DNA of 64,000 nt from contig NZ_BAAAWU010000001.1 in NCBI RefSeq assembly GCF_039535235.1, forward strand, positions 2,790,001 to 2,854,000. Reading direction: 5' to 3'. Each line of letters opens with the position of its first letter. Positions within the stretch are counted from its first letter, which is position 1. Under the pieces are notes generated by a model. It searched no databases. It was given only the letters and a program-made list of their open reading frames with translations, and had not been told where the DNA came from. The translations under genes and the position numbers were made by a program. The stretch is from Streptomyces roseoviridis. Lineage in GTDB: Bacteria; Actinomycetota; Actinomycetes; Streptomycetales; Streptomycetaceae. Shown in pieces: positions 42,500 through 53,646 of this stretch.

Positions 42500-43159
42500 A
42501 TGACTGGTGATCGCGTCGAGCTGGTGATCTTCGACTGTGACGGCGTCCTGGTGGACAGCGAGCGGATCTACTGCCGGGTGGACCGCGAGGTGTTCGCGCG
42601 GCTGGGTGCCGAGTTCACGGAGGCCGAGCTGGTGGAGCACTTCGTCGGCTCCCCCAAGGAGATCTGGACGGCGCTGGTCGAGGAGCGGCGCGGCGAACCG
42701 CTGCCCCCGGACTGGCACGAGCCCTTCCGCCCCCTCTACGACGCGGCGCTGGACGCCGAGCTCACGGTGGTCGAGGGGGTGACCGACGTCCTCGACGCGC
42801 TGGACGTCCCCTTCTGCCTGGCGTCCAACGGCAGTCACCACTCGATCCGCCGCAACCTGACCCGTACGGGCCTCCTCGACCGCTTCGAGGGCCGGATCTT
42901 CAGCGCCCATGACGTGGCCCGCGGCAAGCCCGCGCCGGACCTCTTCCTGCACGCGGCGGCGACCATGGGCGTCGCGCCCGAGCGCTGCGCGGTGGTCGAG
43001 GACAGCGCGTACGGCGTCCGGGCCGCCCGCGCGGCCGGGATGCGCGCCTTCGGCTACACCGGCGGACTGACGGCCGCGGACCGGCTGACGGGCGAGCGGA
43101 CGGTCGTCTTCGAGGACATGCGCCGGCTGCCGGCGCTGCTCGGGGTGATGGCGGCGTGA
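42500..43159 (+). CDS. HAD-superfamily phosphatase (beta-PGM/Gph-like)
   Basis: 219 residues. HAD motif I FDCDGVLVDSE, motif II LASNGS, motif III GKPAPDLF, motif IV VEDSAYGVRAARAAGM. A phosphosugar phosphatase or mutase of the DUF-rich subfamily I; substrate unknown. TAGCAT lies 7 nt before ATG 42500 and there is no ribosome-binding site, so leaderless. The next gene starts within its stop codon (GTGA). Confidence 0.9.
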   Translation: MTGDRVELVIFDCDGVLVDSERIYCRVDREVFARLGAEFTEAELVEHFVGSPKEIWTALVEERRGEPLPPDWHEPFRPLYDAALDAELTVVEGVTDVLDALDVPFCLASNGSHHSIRRNLTRTGLLDRFEGRIFSAHDVARGKPAPDLFLHAAATMGVAPERCAVVEDSAYGVRAARAAGMRAFGYTGGLTAADRLTGERTVVFEDMRRLPALLGVMAA

Positions 43160-44241
43160 GCGACTGGTCAAAGCTGTTCCACGCGTACGGGGCTGCGACC
43201 GACACCGCCGAGGTGCTCGCCGGTCCGCTGGAGACGGCCGGGGACCACCTGTGGTCGGCGATCCTGCACCAGGGCTCGGTCTGGCCCGCGACGCCGCCGG
43301 TGCTGAGGATCGTGGCAGGGCGCCTGGCCGAGGCCCCGGTCCTGGGGCTGTCCTTCGTCCGGGACGTGGCCTCGGCCGTACGGCTCGGGGACGAGGCCGA
43401 GGAGCTGCGGGCGCGGGTGGCGGCGGCGCCGACGCAGGAGTGGACGGCCGCGTACGCGGCGGCCGACGAGGACGAGCAGGTCGACCTGTGGGACGACGAG
43501 GACGGGACCGGGGAACTGGTCCTGGCGGGCGCGGCCCTGGACTGCTGGGACCTGCTGCCGGAGCTGGTGGAGCCGGTGGCGGAGTTCCTGGACGACGGCG
43601 ACGAGGAGGTCCGGGCGGGCGCGTGGGCGACGCTCGCGCAGCTCCTGGTCCACCCGGACGCGGCGCCCCGGGCGTCCGGGCTGGTGCCGCGTCTGGCGCG
43701 GCGGGCCGAGGCGGCCGAGTCGGTGGAGGAGCGGGCCTCGCTGGTCATGGACCTCGGGCAACTCGGCGGGGATCCGCTGCCGTTCCTCGACGACCCGAGC
43801 CCGCTGGTGCGGTGCGCGGCGGCGCTGACCCCGCCGCTGGCGGAGCATCCGGCGGCGCACGAGGAGCTGCTGGCGATGGCCCGTCGGGCCACCGACTTCG
43901 ACGCGCTGGCGGGCCTGCCCCGCTTCGGCGGCGAGCCGCCGCGCTGGACCCTGATCGCGGTGCTGTGCCCCCGGGTCCCGGACTTCTCGCGCCTGTACGA
44001 GGCGGCCCTCGCGGCCCTCCCGCACGCCTTCCGGCTGGCGCCCTGCCCGGACCTGGGGCCGTACCTGGAGGTCGCGTTCGCGGACGGATGGCCGGAGCGT
44101 CCGACGGATCAGCAGCGGGGCCTGGCCCGGGAGATGGTGGCGCGGGAGGAGCTGTGGGGAGCGACGAACGGGAACCGGAGGATCACCCTGCGGGGGCTGG
44201 GGCTGCCGGACGAGCGGGAGGAGTGGCGGGGGCTCAGCTGA
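43156..44241 (+). CDS. HEAT-repeat protein
   Basis: 361 residues, all-helical, rich in Leu, Ala and Glu, with repeats such as VAEFLDDGDEEVRAGAWATLAQLLVHP and FLDDPSPLVRCAAALTPPLAEHP typical of HEAT units. Function unknown; probably a protein-binding scaffold. GTG 43156 overlaps the HAD gene stop (GTGA), so the two are translationally coupled. Its end overlaps the Uma2 gene by 8 bp. Confidence 0.82.
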   Translation: MSDWSKLFHAYGAATDTAEVLAGPLETAGDHLWSAILHQGSVWPATPPVLRIVAGRLAEAPVLGLSFVRDVASAVRLGDEAEELRARVAAAPTQEWTAAYAAADEDEQVDLWDDEDGTGELVLAGAALDCWDLLPELVEPVAEFLDDGDEEVRAGAWATLAQLLVHPDAAPRASGLVPRLARRAEAAESVEERASLVMDLGQLGGDPLPFLDDPSPLVRCAAALTPPLAEHPAAHEELLAMARRATDFDALAGLPRFGGEPPRWTLIAVLCPRVPDFSRLYEAALAALPHAFRLAPCPDLGPYLEVAFADGWPERPTDQQRGLAREMVAREELWGATNGNRRITLRGLGLPDEREEWRGLS

Positions 44242-44821
44242 CGGGGAACTCGGCGGTGTCGAGGGTGAGGTCGAAGGGGGCGGGGAGGTGGAGCTTCTCG
44301 CCGAACGGGACAGCGCCGAGGACGCGGTAGACGCCCCCCTTCGGCTCGCCGTAGAGGGTGACGGTGGGGCCGCCTGGGGCGAAGGAGTCGATCAGGAGAG
44401 AGAGCGGCACTCCGGCCTGGGCGTATCCGGCAGCCTTCGTGATCCGGTCCGTGCCGGCATTCGACGGAGACGTGATCTCCACGGCCAGCTCCGCATCAGC
44501 GGCGGGGACGAAGTGGCCCGGCGTATTGAGCGCGGCCTCCGGCATCACCGCCAGGTCCGGGATGAAGAGGCCGTCCCTCGAGGGAATCGAGGCGCCGAGA
44601 GTCTGGTAGATCCCCCAGTCCTCCGGGATCACGCTGTAGAGCCGCCGCTGGACCTTCGCGGCGATCATGTTGTGGCTGTTGGACGGCGGCGGTGACACGG
44701 TGATGATCCCCTCGATGATCTCCACCTTGCAGCCCTCGGGTGCGTCCGTCTCCTCCCAGATCCGGACGAGGTCGCTCCACTCGTACCCGTGGGACGAGTG
44801 GTCGACGATGAGTGCGCTCAT
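44234..44821 (-). CDS. Uma2 (DUF820) family putative endonuclease
   Basis: 195 residues. PD-(D/E)xK-like core: VEIIEGIITVSPPPSNSHNMIAAKVQRRL, then FIPDLAVMPE and LAVEITSPSNAGTDRITKAAGYAQAGVPLSLLID. The acidic residues and E-x-T/S-P pattern fit Uma2 proteins, which are abundant in Streptomyces with unknown roles. ATG 44821 follows GAGGAG. It is isolated, with terminators on both sides of the neighbourhood. Confidence 0.88.
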   Translation of the reverse strand: MSALIVDHSSHGYEWSDLVRIWEETDAPEGCKVEIIEGIITVSPPPSNSHNMIAAKVQRRLYSVIPEDWGIYQTLGASIPSRDGLFIPDLAVMPEAALNTPGHFVPAADAELAVEITSPSNAGTDRITKAAGYAQAGVPLSLLIDSFAPGGPTVTLYGEPKGGVYRVLGAVPFGEKLHLPAPFDLTLDTAEFPVS

Positions 44822-44862
44822 GGCGGTCTCCTCTATCGGTGCGTCACCGATCCCAGCATGCC

Positions 44863-44896
44863 GAACGGGGCCGACGGTCGTCCATCGGCCCCGTTC
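44863..44896. terminator. Terminator downstream of deoA
   Basis: Twelve-base arms (44863-44874 and 44885-44896), 10-nt loop, 43 bp past the deoA stop on the minus strand. Confidence 0.75.
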
Positions 44897-44938
44897 ACCC
44901 AAACGTGTCACTGGCACATGCCAGAGGCGATCAGCCCG

Positions 44939-46216
44939 TCACGCGATGCGGTCGAGCACGATCGGGTTCGGCGTGAACGCCGTGCCCGCCGCCGCGATGT
45001 CCCACGCGCCCTCCAGGGACTTCAGGGCGTAGTCGAACTTCTCCGGGGTGTCCGTGTGGAGGGTCAGCAGCGGCTGGCCCGCGGTCACCGTGTCGCCCGG
45101 CTTGGCGTGGAGCTCGACGCCCGCGCCGGCCTGGACCGGGTCCTCCTTGCGGGCGCGGCCGGCACCGAGGCGCCAGGCGGCGATGCCGATGTCGTAGGCG
45201 TCGAGGCGGGTCAGGACGCCCGAGGAGGGCGCCGTGACGACGTGCTGCTCGCGGGCGACCGGGAGGGTGGCGTCCGGGTCGCCGCCCTGGGCGGCGATCA
45301 TGCGGCGCCACACGTCCATCGCGGAGCCGTCCGCGAGGGCCTTGGCCGGGTCGGCGTCCTTGACGCCGGCCGCGTCGAGCATCTCGCGGGCCAGCGCGAT
45401 CGTCAGCTCCACGACGTCCGCCGGGCCGCCGCCGGCGAGGACCTCGACCGACTCGCGGACCTCCAGGGCGTTGCCGGCGGTGAGGCCGAGCGGGGTCGAC
45501 ATGTCGGTGAGCAGGGCGACCGTCTTCACGCCGCTGTCGGTGCCGAGCGCGACCATGGTGGAGGCGAGTTCGCGGGCGTCCTCGATGTTCTTCATGAAGG
45601 CGCCGGTGCCGACCTTGACGTCCAGGACCAGCGAGCCGGTCCCCTCGGCGATCTTCTTCGACATGATCGAGGAGGCGATCAGCGGGATGGCCTCGACGGT
45701 GCCGGTGACGTCCCGCAGCGCGTAGAGCTTCTTGTCGGCGGGCGCGAGGCCGTCGCCGGCCGCGCAGATGACCGCGCCGGTGGTGTCGAGGACGTGCAGC
45801 ATCTCCTCGTTGGACAGCAGCGCGCGCCAGCCGGGGATGGACTCCAGCTTGTCGAGGGTGCCGCCGGTGTGGCCGAGGCCGCGGCCGGAGAGCTGCGGGA
45901 CGGCCGCGCCGCAGGCGGCGACCAGCGGGGCGAGCGGCAGGGTGATCTTGTCGCCGACGCCGCCGGTGGAGTGCTTGTCGGCGGTGGGGCGGGAGAGCGA
46001 GGAGAAGTCCATGCGCTCGCCGGAGGCGATCATGGCCGCGGTCCAGCGGGCGATCTCGTCGCGGTTCATGCCGTTCAGGAGGATCGCCATGGCCAGGGCG
46101 GACATCTGCTCGTCGGCGACCTCCCCGCGGGTGTAGGCGTCGATGACCCAGTCGATCTGCTCCGGGCTCAGCTCGCCCTTGTCCCGCTTGGTGCGGATGA
46201 CGGAGATGACGTCCAT
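44939..46216 (-). CDS. deoA: Thymidine phosphorylase
   Basis: 425 residues. Family signatures KHSTGGVGDKITL and SGRGLGHTGGTLDKLESIPG, plus the C-terminal domain (PDATLPVAREQHVVTAPSSGVLTRLDAYDIGIAAWRLGAGR). Releases thymine or uracil and deoxyribose-1-phosphate from pyrimidine deoxynucleosides. ATG 46216 is the family start; the frame's extension to 46528 is not coding. It has its own operator (46233-46244) and is separated from cdd by a terminator, so it is transcribed independently of the ABC operon. Confidence 0.94.
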   Translation of the reverse strand: MDVISVIRTKRDKGELSPEQIDWVIDAYTRGEVADEQMSALAMAILLNGMNRDEIARWTAAMIASGERMDFSSLSRPTADKHSTGGVGDKITLPLAPLVAACGAAVPQLSGRGLGHTGGTLDKLESIPGWRALLSNEEMLHVLDTTGAVICAAGDGLAPADKKLYALRDVTGTVEAIPLIASSIMSKKIAEGTGSLVLDVKVGTGAFMKNIEDARELASTMVALGTDSGVKTVALLTDMSTPLGLTAGNALEVRESVEVLAGGGPADVVELTIALAREMLDAAGVKDADPAKALADGSAMDVWRRMIAAQGGDPDATLPVAREQHVVTAPSSGVLTRLDAYDIGIAAWRLGAGRARKEDPVQAGAGVELHAKPGDTVTAGQPLLTLHTDTPEKFDYALKSLEGAWDIAAAGTAFTPNPIVLDRIA

Positions 46217-46232
46217 GTGAAGGTGCCTCTTT

Positions 46233-46244
46233 CTACGCGCATAG
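46233..46244. promoter_or_regulatory. CTACGCGCATAG operator upstream of deoA
   Basis: One mismatch from CTACGCGCGTAG, with flanking TT/AA extending the symmetry to 46231-46246. It lies 17 bp upstream of the deoA ATG. Confidence 0.7.
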
Positions 46245-46257
46245 AAGGGGAAAGGAG

Positions 46258-46292
46258 GAGCGGCCCTTCCCATCGTGCCGGAAGGGCCGCTC
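46258..46292. terminator. Terminator between cdd and deoA
   Basis: Thirteen-base arms (46258-46270 and 46280-46292), 9-nt loop, 8 bp past the cdd stop. Confidence 0.78.
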
Positions 46293-46299
46293 GGAGGTG

Positions 46300-46701
46300 T
46301 TACTTCGCCAGGTGGTCCGGGCCGAACGCCTGCGGGAGCATGTCCGCCAGGGTGACGAACCCGGCGGGCGTCTCCAGGACGAGTTCGGGGCCGCCGAACT
46401 CGTAGAGGAGCTGCCGGCACCGCCCGCACGGCACCAGGGACTCGCCCCGGCCGTCGACGCACACGAAGTGGGTCAGCCGGCCACCGCCGGTGGCCTGGAG
46501 CTGCGAGACGAGACCGCACTCGGCGCACAGGCCGATGCCGAACGAGGCGTTCTCGACGTTGCAGCCGGAGACCACCCGCCCGTCGTCGACCAGTGCCGCC
46601 GCGCCGACCGGGTAGCCGGAGTAGGGCGCGTACGCGCGGGACATCGCCTCCCGGGCGGTCTGACGCAGCCGCTCCCAGTCGGCCTCGGGCAGGGCCGTCA
46701 C
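46300..46701 (-). CDS. cdd: Cytidine deaminase
   Basis: 133 residues. Zinc site C59-A60-E61 and PCGRC (Cys92, Cys95); N-terminal YAPYSGYPVGAAA and GCNVENASFG are standard. Converts (deoxy)cytidine to (deoxy)uridine, a substrate of DeoA. GTG 46701 overlaps the stop of the preceding permease gene (GTGA), so it is the last gene of the nucleoside ABC operon. Confidence 0.94.
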   Translation of the reverse strand: MTALPEADWERLRQTAREAMSRAYAPYSGYPVGAAALVDDGRVVSGCNVENASFGIGLCAECGLVSQLQATGGGRLTHFVCVDGRGESLVPCGRCRQLLYEFGGPELVLETPAGFVTLADMLPQAFGPDHLAK

Positions 46702-47963
46702 TTGCCCTGGCCCTTCCGGTAGGGCAGACCGTCCGCCTTCGGCATCCGCAGCCGCTGCGCCGACAGGGCGAGCACGAGCAGCGTGGTGACGTACGGGGCG
46801 GCGTCCACGAACTGGCTCGGGACCTCGTCGGTGAACGCGTACCAGAGGAAGAAGCCGACCGAGAAGACGGCGGCGATCGCGGCCGTCACGTACTTCTTGC
46901 GGTACAGCTGCCACAGCACGGCGATCACCAGCAGCAGGGCGACGAGCAGCAGCAGCGCGTGGACGTTCTCGGCGCCGCCGCGCAGCTTGAGGCTGTCGGT
47001 GAAGCCGAACAGGCCGGCGCCCATCGCCATGCCGCCCGGCATCCAGTTGCCGAAGATCATCGCGGCGAGACCGATGTAGCCGCGACCGCCGGTCTGGCCC
47101 TCCTGGTAGATGCTGGTCGCCACGATCGCGAGGAAGGCGCCGCCGAGACCCGCCAGACCGCCGGAGATGGTCACGGCGATGTACTTGTACTTGTAGACGT
47201 TCACGCCCAGCGACTCGGCCGCGACCGGGTTCTCACCGCAGGAGCGCAGCCGCAGGCCGAAGGCCGTGCGCCACAGCAGCCACCAGGTGGCCGGGATCAG
47301 CAGGACGGCGACCACGGTCAGCAGCGACAGGTTGGTGACCAGGCCGCCGAGGATGCCGGCCAGGTCCGAGATCAGGAACCAGTGCTTGGCCTGGAGTTCC
47401 TGGAGCCAGTCCGAGACACCCGGAATCGTGATCTTGGCGATCTCGTCGATGCGCGGGGACTGCTTGGAGGAGCCGCCCTCGGCCTCGGCGAAGGTGAAGT
47501 TCGACAGGTAGCGGGTGAAGCCGACCGCGAGGATGTTCAGCGCCACACCGGAGACGATGTGGTTCACGTTGAACGTGACGGTGATGACCGCGTGCAGCAG
47601 ACCGCCCAGCGCGCCGCCGAGGATGCCGACGAGGACGCCGGTCCACGGGCCCCACTGGTAGCCGGCCCAGGCGCCGAACCAGGTGCCGAGGATCATCATG
47701 CCCTCGAGACCGATGTTGACCACGCCCGCACGCTCGGCCCACAGGCCGCCGAGGCCCGCGAGACCGATCGGCACGGCGAGCTGGAGCGCGCCGGAGACCT
47801 GTCCGACGGAGGTGAGGTCGTTGGCCCCGGAGATGACCCGGACCAGCGAGAAGAGCACGAGACCGGCCGCGACGATCAGCAGGATCCAGGGCCAGGTCAG
47901 CTTGCGGCGTCCGCCCGCCTTCTTGGGCGCGGCGCTCGGCTTGGCAACGGTGCCGGTGCTCAT
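46698..47963 (-). CDS. Nucleoside ABC transporter permease (second)
   Basis: 421 residues, around ten membrane segments after a 30-residue Ala/Lys-rich tail. Family features: QLAVPIGLAGLGGLWAERAGVVNIGLEGMMILGTWFGAWAGY and NVNHIVSGVALNILAVGFTRYL, both standard for BmpFG/NupPQ-type permeases. Overlaps its neighbours by 4 bp on each side (ATGA and GTGA). Confidence 0.9.
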   Translation of the reverse strand: MSTGTVAKPSAAPKKAGGRRKLTWPWILLIVAAGLVLFSLVRVISGANDLTSVGQVSGALQLAVPIGLAGLGGLWAERAGVVNIGLEGMMILGTWFGAWAGYQWGPWTGVLVGILGGALGGLLHAVITVTFNVNHIVSGVALNILAVGFTRYLSNFTFAEAEGGSSKQSPRIDEIAKITIPGVSDWLQELQAKHWFLISDLAGILGGLVTNLSLLTVVAVLLIPATWWLLWRTAFGLRLRSCGENPVAAESLGVNVYKYKYIAVTISGGLAGLGGAFLAIVATSIYQEGQTGGRGYIGLAAMIFGNWMPGGMAMGAGLFGFTDSLKLRGGAENVHALLLLVALLLVIAVLWQLYRKKYVTAAIAAVFSVGFFLWYAFTDEVPSQFVDAAPYVTTLLVLALSAQRLRMPKADGLPYRKGQGK

Positions 47964-49068
47964 GCCGCCACCTCCTTGTCGGTCTTGATGGCGCCGCCGG
48001 CGGCCAGCTGCTCGCCGACCTTCTGCTGCTGGCGGCGGAGGCCGTAACGACGGACGAGCTCGTAGGAGACGACCACGGCGATCACGATGATGCCCTGCAT
48101 GATCTGCGTGATCTCCTTCGGATAACCGGCGACGTCGAGCGACGACGACGCCTTGTCCAGGAAGGCGAAGAGCAGGGCGGCGAAGAAGATGCCGACCGGG
48201 TGGTTGCGGCCGAGCAGGGCGATGGCGATGGCGGTGAAGCCGACGCCGACGGGGAAGTCGAGGCTGTACGTGTGGGTCTCGCCGAGCAGGGTCGGCATGC
48301 CGGACAGACCGGCGAGACCGCCCGAGATCAGCATCGAGGTGAGGATCATCTTCTTGGCGTCGACGCCGCTGGCCTGGGCCGCGGACTCGCTGGCGCCGGT
48401 GGCGCGCAGGTCGAAGCCGAAGCGGGTGCGGTTGAGGACGAACCAGTAGACGACGCCGAGCGCGAGCGCGACGAAGGTGAAGCCGTAGACGACGCCGTTG
48501 CCGGTGTCGATGCCGGGGAACCAGCCGGACTCGGCGATCTCACCGGTGGTGAGGTTGTTGGATCCGGCGACCTGCTCGCCGAAGTTCTTCGGCAGCAGCA
48601 GCCAGGCGACCAGCGAGGTCGTGATGGCGTTGAGCATGATCGTCGAGACGACCTCGGAGACACCGCGGGTGGTCTTGAGGATGCCCGCGATGCCGGCCCA
48701 GAAGGCACCGGTGAGGACCGCGACGAGCACGATCAGCAGGACGTGCAGCGGACCGGGCAGCTCGACGGCGGCACCGACCACGGCGGAGAGCATCGCGGCG
48801 AGGCGGTACTGGCCGTCGACGCCGATGTTGAAGAGGTTCATGCGGAAGCCGATGGCCACCGCGAGCGCCGCCAGGTAGTAGATGCCGGTCTGGTTGACGA
48901 TCAGCACCTGGATGTCGGAGAACCCGGCGTTCTCGATCATCAGCCGGATCGGCTCGATCGGGTCGATGCCCGTGGCGAGCAGCACCAGCACGGTGAGCAC
49001 GAAGGAGGAGACCAGGGCGAGCACGGGGCCCGCGGCCCCGATGACCAGCTTGTCCTTGTCGAATTTCA

Positions 49069-49072
<4 letters not shown>
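47960..49072 (-). CDS. Nucleoside ABC transporter permease (first)
   Basis: 370 residues, about ten membrane segments. Typical blocks YYLAALAVAIGFRMNLFNIGVDGQYRLAAMLSAVVGA, TRGVSEVVSTIMLNAITTSLVAWLL and FTAIAIALLGRNHPVGIFFAALLFAFLDKASS. ATG 49072 overlaps the ATPase stop (ATGATGA); ATG 49069 is an equal alternative. It forms the membrane channel with the 46698-47963 permease. Confidence 0.9.
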
Positions 49073-50706
<1,634 letters not shown>

Positions 50707-50781
50707 GGCGCACTCTCCTTGGCCGGAAAGGAGTGGGAGCGGAGGGCAGGGCGGGGCGAAGTTATCGTGCCGCTGGGACAT

Positions 50782-50793
50782 CTACACGCGTAG
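50782..50793. promoter_or_regulatory. CTACACGCGTAG operator upstream of the ABC ATPase gene
   Basis: One mismatch from CTACGCGCGTAG. On the minus strand a probable -10 TAACTT follows (50763-50768), which places the site at about -35. It suggests a second, internal promoter in the transporter operon. Confidence 0.65.
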
Positions 50794-50932
50794 CACTGCC
50801 GGAAATTGAAAACCCGTACGGGAATCGGGCCCGGAACGGGGGAAACGGGGTCGACACGGGCCGGGGGCCCGGTTCCGGTGGGGGTGCCACCGTCGCCGGG
50901 CCCGCGGGTCCAGGTCGAGGAACCTGGCGCCG

Positions 50933-51985
50933 TTACGGCGCGGTCTTGACCGTGATCTTGCCGTCGACGATCTCCTTCTTCGCCTTGTCGACAGCGGCGA
51001 TCAGGTCGGTCATCTTCTTGTACTCCGGGTTGGAGTCGGCCAGGCCGACGCCGTCCGCCGCGAGGCCGTAGCGGACCTCACCGGTCTGCGGCTTGCCGTC
51101 CTTGACCGACTTGATCAGGTTGAAGACGGAGTCCGAGACGTCCTTGGTGACCGAGGTGAGGATCCGCTCCTTGTAGGCGGCCAGACCCTTCTGGTTGTAC
51201 TGGTCCGAGTCGACGCCGATGGCCCACTTGCCGGCCTTGGCGGTCGCCTCGATCGCGCCGGAGCCGGCGAGACCGGCGGCGGCGTAGATCACGTCGGCCT
51301 TGCGGTCGAGCATGCCCTGGGCGGCGGCCTTGCCGAGGTCCGGCTTGGCGAAGCCGTCGAAGTTCGGCGGCTGGGTCAGGTACTGGGTGAGCACCTTGGC
51401 GTTCGGGTTGGTGTCCTTGACGCCCTGGGCGAAGCCCGCCTCGAACTTCTTGATCAGCGGGACCTCGACACCGCCGATGAAGCCGACCGTGCCGGTCTTG
51501 GACGCCTTGGCGGCGGCGACGCCGGCCAGGTAGGAGCCCTGCTCCTCGTTGAAGACCAGGTTGGCGATGTTCGGGCCGGTCTTCGACGTGTCGTCGATGA
51601 GGCCGAAGGTGGTCTTCGGGTAGGCCTTGGCGACCTTCTCGATCGCCGGGGCGTAGGCGAAGCCGACGCCGATGACCGGGTTGTTGCCGGCGCGGGCGAG
51701 CGCGGTGAGGCGCTGCACCTTGTCGGCGTCGCCCTCGCCCTCCGACGGCTCGGCCTCGGCGCCCTTGACGCCGAGCTCGTCCTCGGCCTTCTTCAGGCCC
51801 GCGTAGGCGGCGTCGTTGAAGGACTGGTCGCCACGGCCGCCGATGTCGTAGGCGATGGCGGCCTTGCCGGCCTTCGAGTCCGTGCCCGAACCCGAGTCCG
51901 TCGACGACTTGCCGCACGCGGTGGCGGACAGGGCGAGCGCCGCGGAGGCGATGCCCACGGTGGTGATCCTGGTGATCCGGCGCAA
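50933..51985 (-). CDS. BMP-family nucleoside-binding lipoprotein
   Basis: 350 residues. Lipoprotein signal with Cys in ALSATACGKSS. The BMP/Med fold is clear: AIAYDIGGRGDQSFNDAAYAGLKKAE, NPVIGVGFAYAPAIEKVAKAYPKTTFGLID, GFIGGVEVPLIKKFEAGFAQGVK, YAAAGLAGSGAIEA and IGVDSDQYNQ. Captures nucleosides for the downstream ABC transporter. Start TTG 51985 has AAGGGA about 11 nt upstream. The operon order is binding protein, ATPase, permease, permease, cdd. Confidence 0.92.
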   Translation of the reverse strand: MRRITRITTVGIASAALALSATACGKSSTDSGSGTDSKAGKAAIAYDIGGRGDQSFNDAAYAGLKKAEDELGVKGAEAEPSEGEGDADKVQRLTALARAGNNPVIGVGFAYAPAIEKVAKAYPKTTFGLIDDTSKTGPNIANLVFNEEQGSYLAGVAAAKASKTGTVGFIGGVEVPLIKKFEAGFAQGVKDTNPNAKVLTQYLTQPPNFDGFAKPDLGKAAAQGMLDRKADVIYAAAGLAGSGAIEATAKAGKWAIGVDSDQYNQKGLAAYKERILTSVTKDVSDSVFNLIKSVKDGKPQTGEVRYGLAADGVGLADSNPEYKKMTDLIAAVDKAKKEIVDGKITVKTAP

Positions 51986-52046
51986 GAGGAGGTCCCTTCA
52001 AGACTGACCGAAAGCGCCTCTTCCGGCGCTGGTTTCGCGGCGATCG

Positions 52047-52058
52047 TAACGCGCGTAG
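52047..52058. promoter_or_regulatory. Imperfect CTACGCGCGTAG operator upstream of the BMP lipoprotein gene
   Basis: TAACGCGCGTAG, two mismatches from the palindrome; on the minus strand it reads CTACGCGCGTTA. TACGAT follows as a possible -10, so the site again overlaps the promoter. Confidence 0.62.
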
Positions 52059-52275
52059 ATGTCAGTTAAAGACCCGTTCATGAGTCGTTATCGGATCGAC
52101 GCGAACCGGCCAAGGCGGCCACCGGCGGCGTCCGCCCCGATACCGCCCGTCATACACGCCGGTGCGGGCGACCGGCCCGGCCCCGCGGGCGACACGCCGG
52201 GGGCTGGGCCGGAGGGGTGAACCGGTCCCGGCCCCGCATTAAGTCGTACTTGAACTCGGGAATTCGCCACCCGGA

Positions 52276-52293
52276 TTTCCCCCGTGGGGGAAA
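52276..52293. terminator. Hairpin after the M20 amidohydrolase gene
   Basis: TTTCCCCC-GT-GGGGGAAA, a perfect 8-bp stem 8 bp past the stop of the minus-strand M20 gene. Tight loop; terminator activity probable but not certain. Confidence 0.5.
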
Positions 52294-52300
52294 CCCCGGA

Positions 52301-53530
52301 TCAGCGGGACGCGGCGTCGAGCAGGACGGCCGCCGTGAACATCTCCACGGCCACCCCGATGGCCCGCTCGTCCACGTCGAAGTCACCGGCGTGCAGGTCG
52401 CGCACCCGGGTGTCGCCGGGCGTGCGGACGCCGAGGCGGGCCATGGCGCCGGGGACGAGCTCCAGGTACCAGGAGAAGTCCTCGCCGCCGAGGGACTGCT
52501 CGGTGTCCTCGATCGCGTACGGCCCGCGCCGGGCGGACATCGCGTCGCGGAGCAGCTCGGTGATCACCGGGTCGTTGACGACCGGGGGGACGCCGCGGAC
52601 GTAGTCGACGGTCGACTTGGCCCGGTGCAGGGTGGCGATCTCGTCGATCGCCGCGTGCACCATGTCGGGGGCGTCGCGCCAGGCGGGCAGGTCGAGGCAG
52701 CGGACCGTGCCGGACAGCTCGGCGTGCTGCGGGATGACGTTGGGCGCGTGACCGGCCGCGATGCGGCCCCAGGTGACCGAGAGGCCCGAGCGGGCGTCGA
52801 TCCGGCGGGCCAGCACGGCGGGCACGTCGGTGGCGATCCGGGCGGCGGCGGTGACCAGGTCGGTGGTCAGGTGCGGGCGGGCGGTGTGGCCGCCGGGGCC
52901 GCCGAGGGTGATCTCCAGCCGGTCGCAGGCGGAGGTGATGGGCCCGGGACGCAGGCCGATCTTCCCGGCGTCGACCTTGGGGTCGCAGTGCACGGCGATG
53001 ATCCGGCCCACGCCGTCCAGGACGCCGGCCGCGATGGCGTCGGCCGCGCCGCCGGGCAGCACCTCCTCGGCGGGCTGGAAGACCAGCCGTACGGCCACGG
53101 GCAGCCGGCCCTGCCGGTCGAGCTCGGCCAGGACGAGGCCGGCGCCGAGGGCGGCGGTGGTGTGGACGTCGTGGCCGCAGGCGTGGGCGCGGCCGGGCTC
53201 CGTGGAGCGGTAGGCGACGGTCTTGGTGTCGGGGATGGGCAGCGCGTCGAGGTCGGCGCGGATCGCCAGCATGGGCCTCGCGCGGTCCCAGGTGCCGACG
53301 TCACACATGAGTCCGGTGCCGCCGGGAAGCACTCTGGGGCGCAGTCCGGCCGCTTCCAGTCGGGTCTTGAGCGCCGCGGTGGTCCGGAACTCCTGCTTGC
53401 CGAGCTCGGGGTGCATGTGCAGATCCCGGCGGAACGCGATCAGTTCGGCACGCAGCGGTTCGGTCAGCGTTCCGGGCAGCGCTGCGGTCGCCGCGTCGGG
53501 GCCGGGCTCACGGGACTTCAACTGGTTCAC
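52301..53530 (-). CDS. M20-family metallo-amidohydrolase
   Basis: 409 residues. Metal ligands in RADLDALPI, HACGHDVHTTAALGAG, FQPAEEVLPGGA and GGEDFSWYLE; family relatives are IAA-amino acid hydrolases and N-acyl-amino acid aminoacylases. Likely cleaves an N-acylated amino acid or peptide; substrate unknown. TACCCT lies 7 nt before GTG 53530 with no ribosome-binding site, a leaderless pattern. Probably unrelated to the nucleoside operon next to it. Confidence 0.88.
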   Translation of the reverse strand: MNQLKSREPGPDAATAALPGTLTEPLRAELIAFRRDLHMHPELGKQEFRTTAALKTRLEAAGLRPRVLPGGTGLMCDVGTWDRARPMLAIRADLDALPIPDTKTVAYRSTEPGRAHACGHDVHTTAALGAGLVLAELDRQGRLPVAVRLVFQPAEEVLPGGAADAIAAGVLDGVGRIIAVHCDPKVDAGKIGLRPGPITSACDRLEITLGGPGGHTARPHLTTDLVTAAARIATDVPAVLARRIDARSGLSVTWGRIAAGHAPNVIPQHAELSGTVRCLDLPAWRDAPDMVHAAIDEIATLHRAKSTVDYVRGVPPVVNDPVITELLRDAMSARRGPYAIEDTEQSLGGEDFSWYLELVPGAMARLGVRTPGDTRVRDLHAGDFDVDERAIGVAVEMFTAAVLLDAASR

Positions 53531-53646
53531 CTTTTGAAGGGTACGGCCCCCGGAAGATCAACTGGCCCTTGATCACGAAAACTTCAGCCCGTTAGGGGAT
53601 AGAAATCTTGTTTCACAGGTATGACGCACACCCCGTGTGGGTATGG

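Larger units (their letters stand above)
51986..52300. other. 315-bp region upstream of the BMP lipoprotein gene
   Basis: Holds the operator at 52047-52058, a moderately AT-rich promoter area (52040-52095), the hairpin at 52276-52293 and no convincing ORF. Confidence 0.6.
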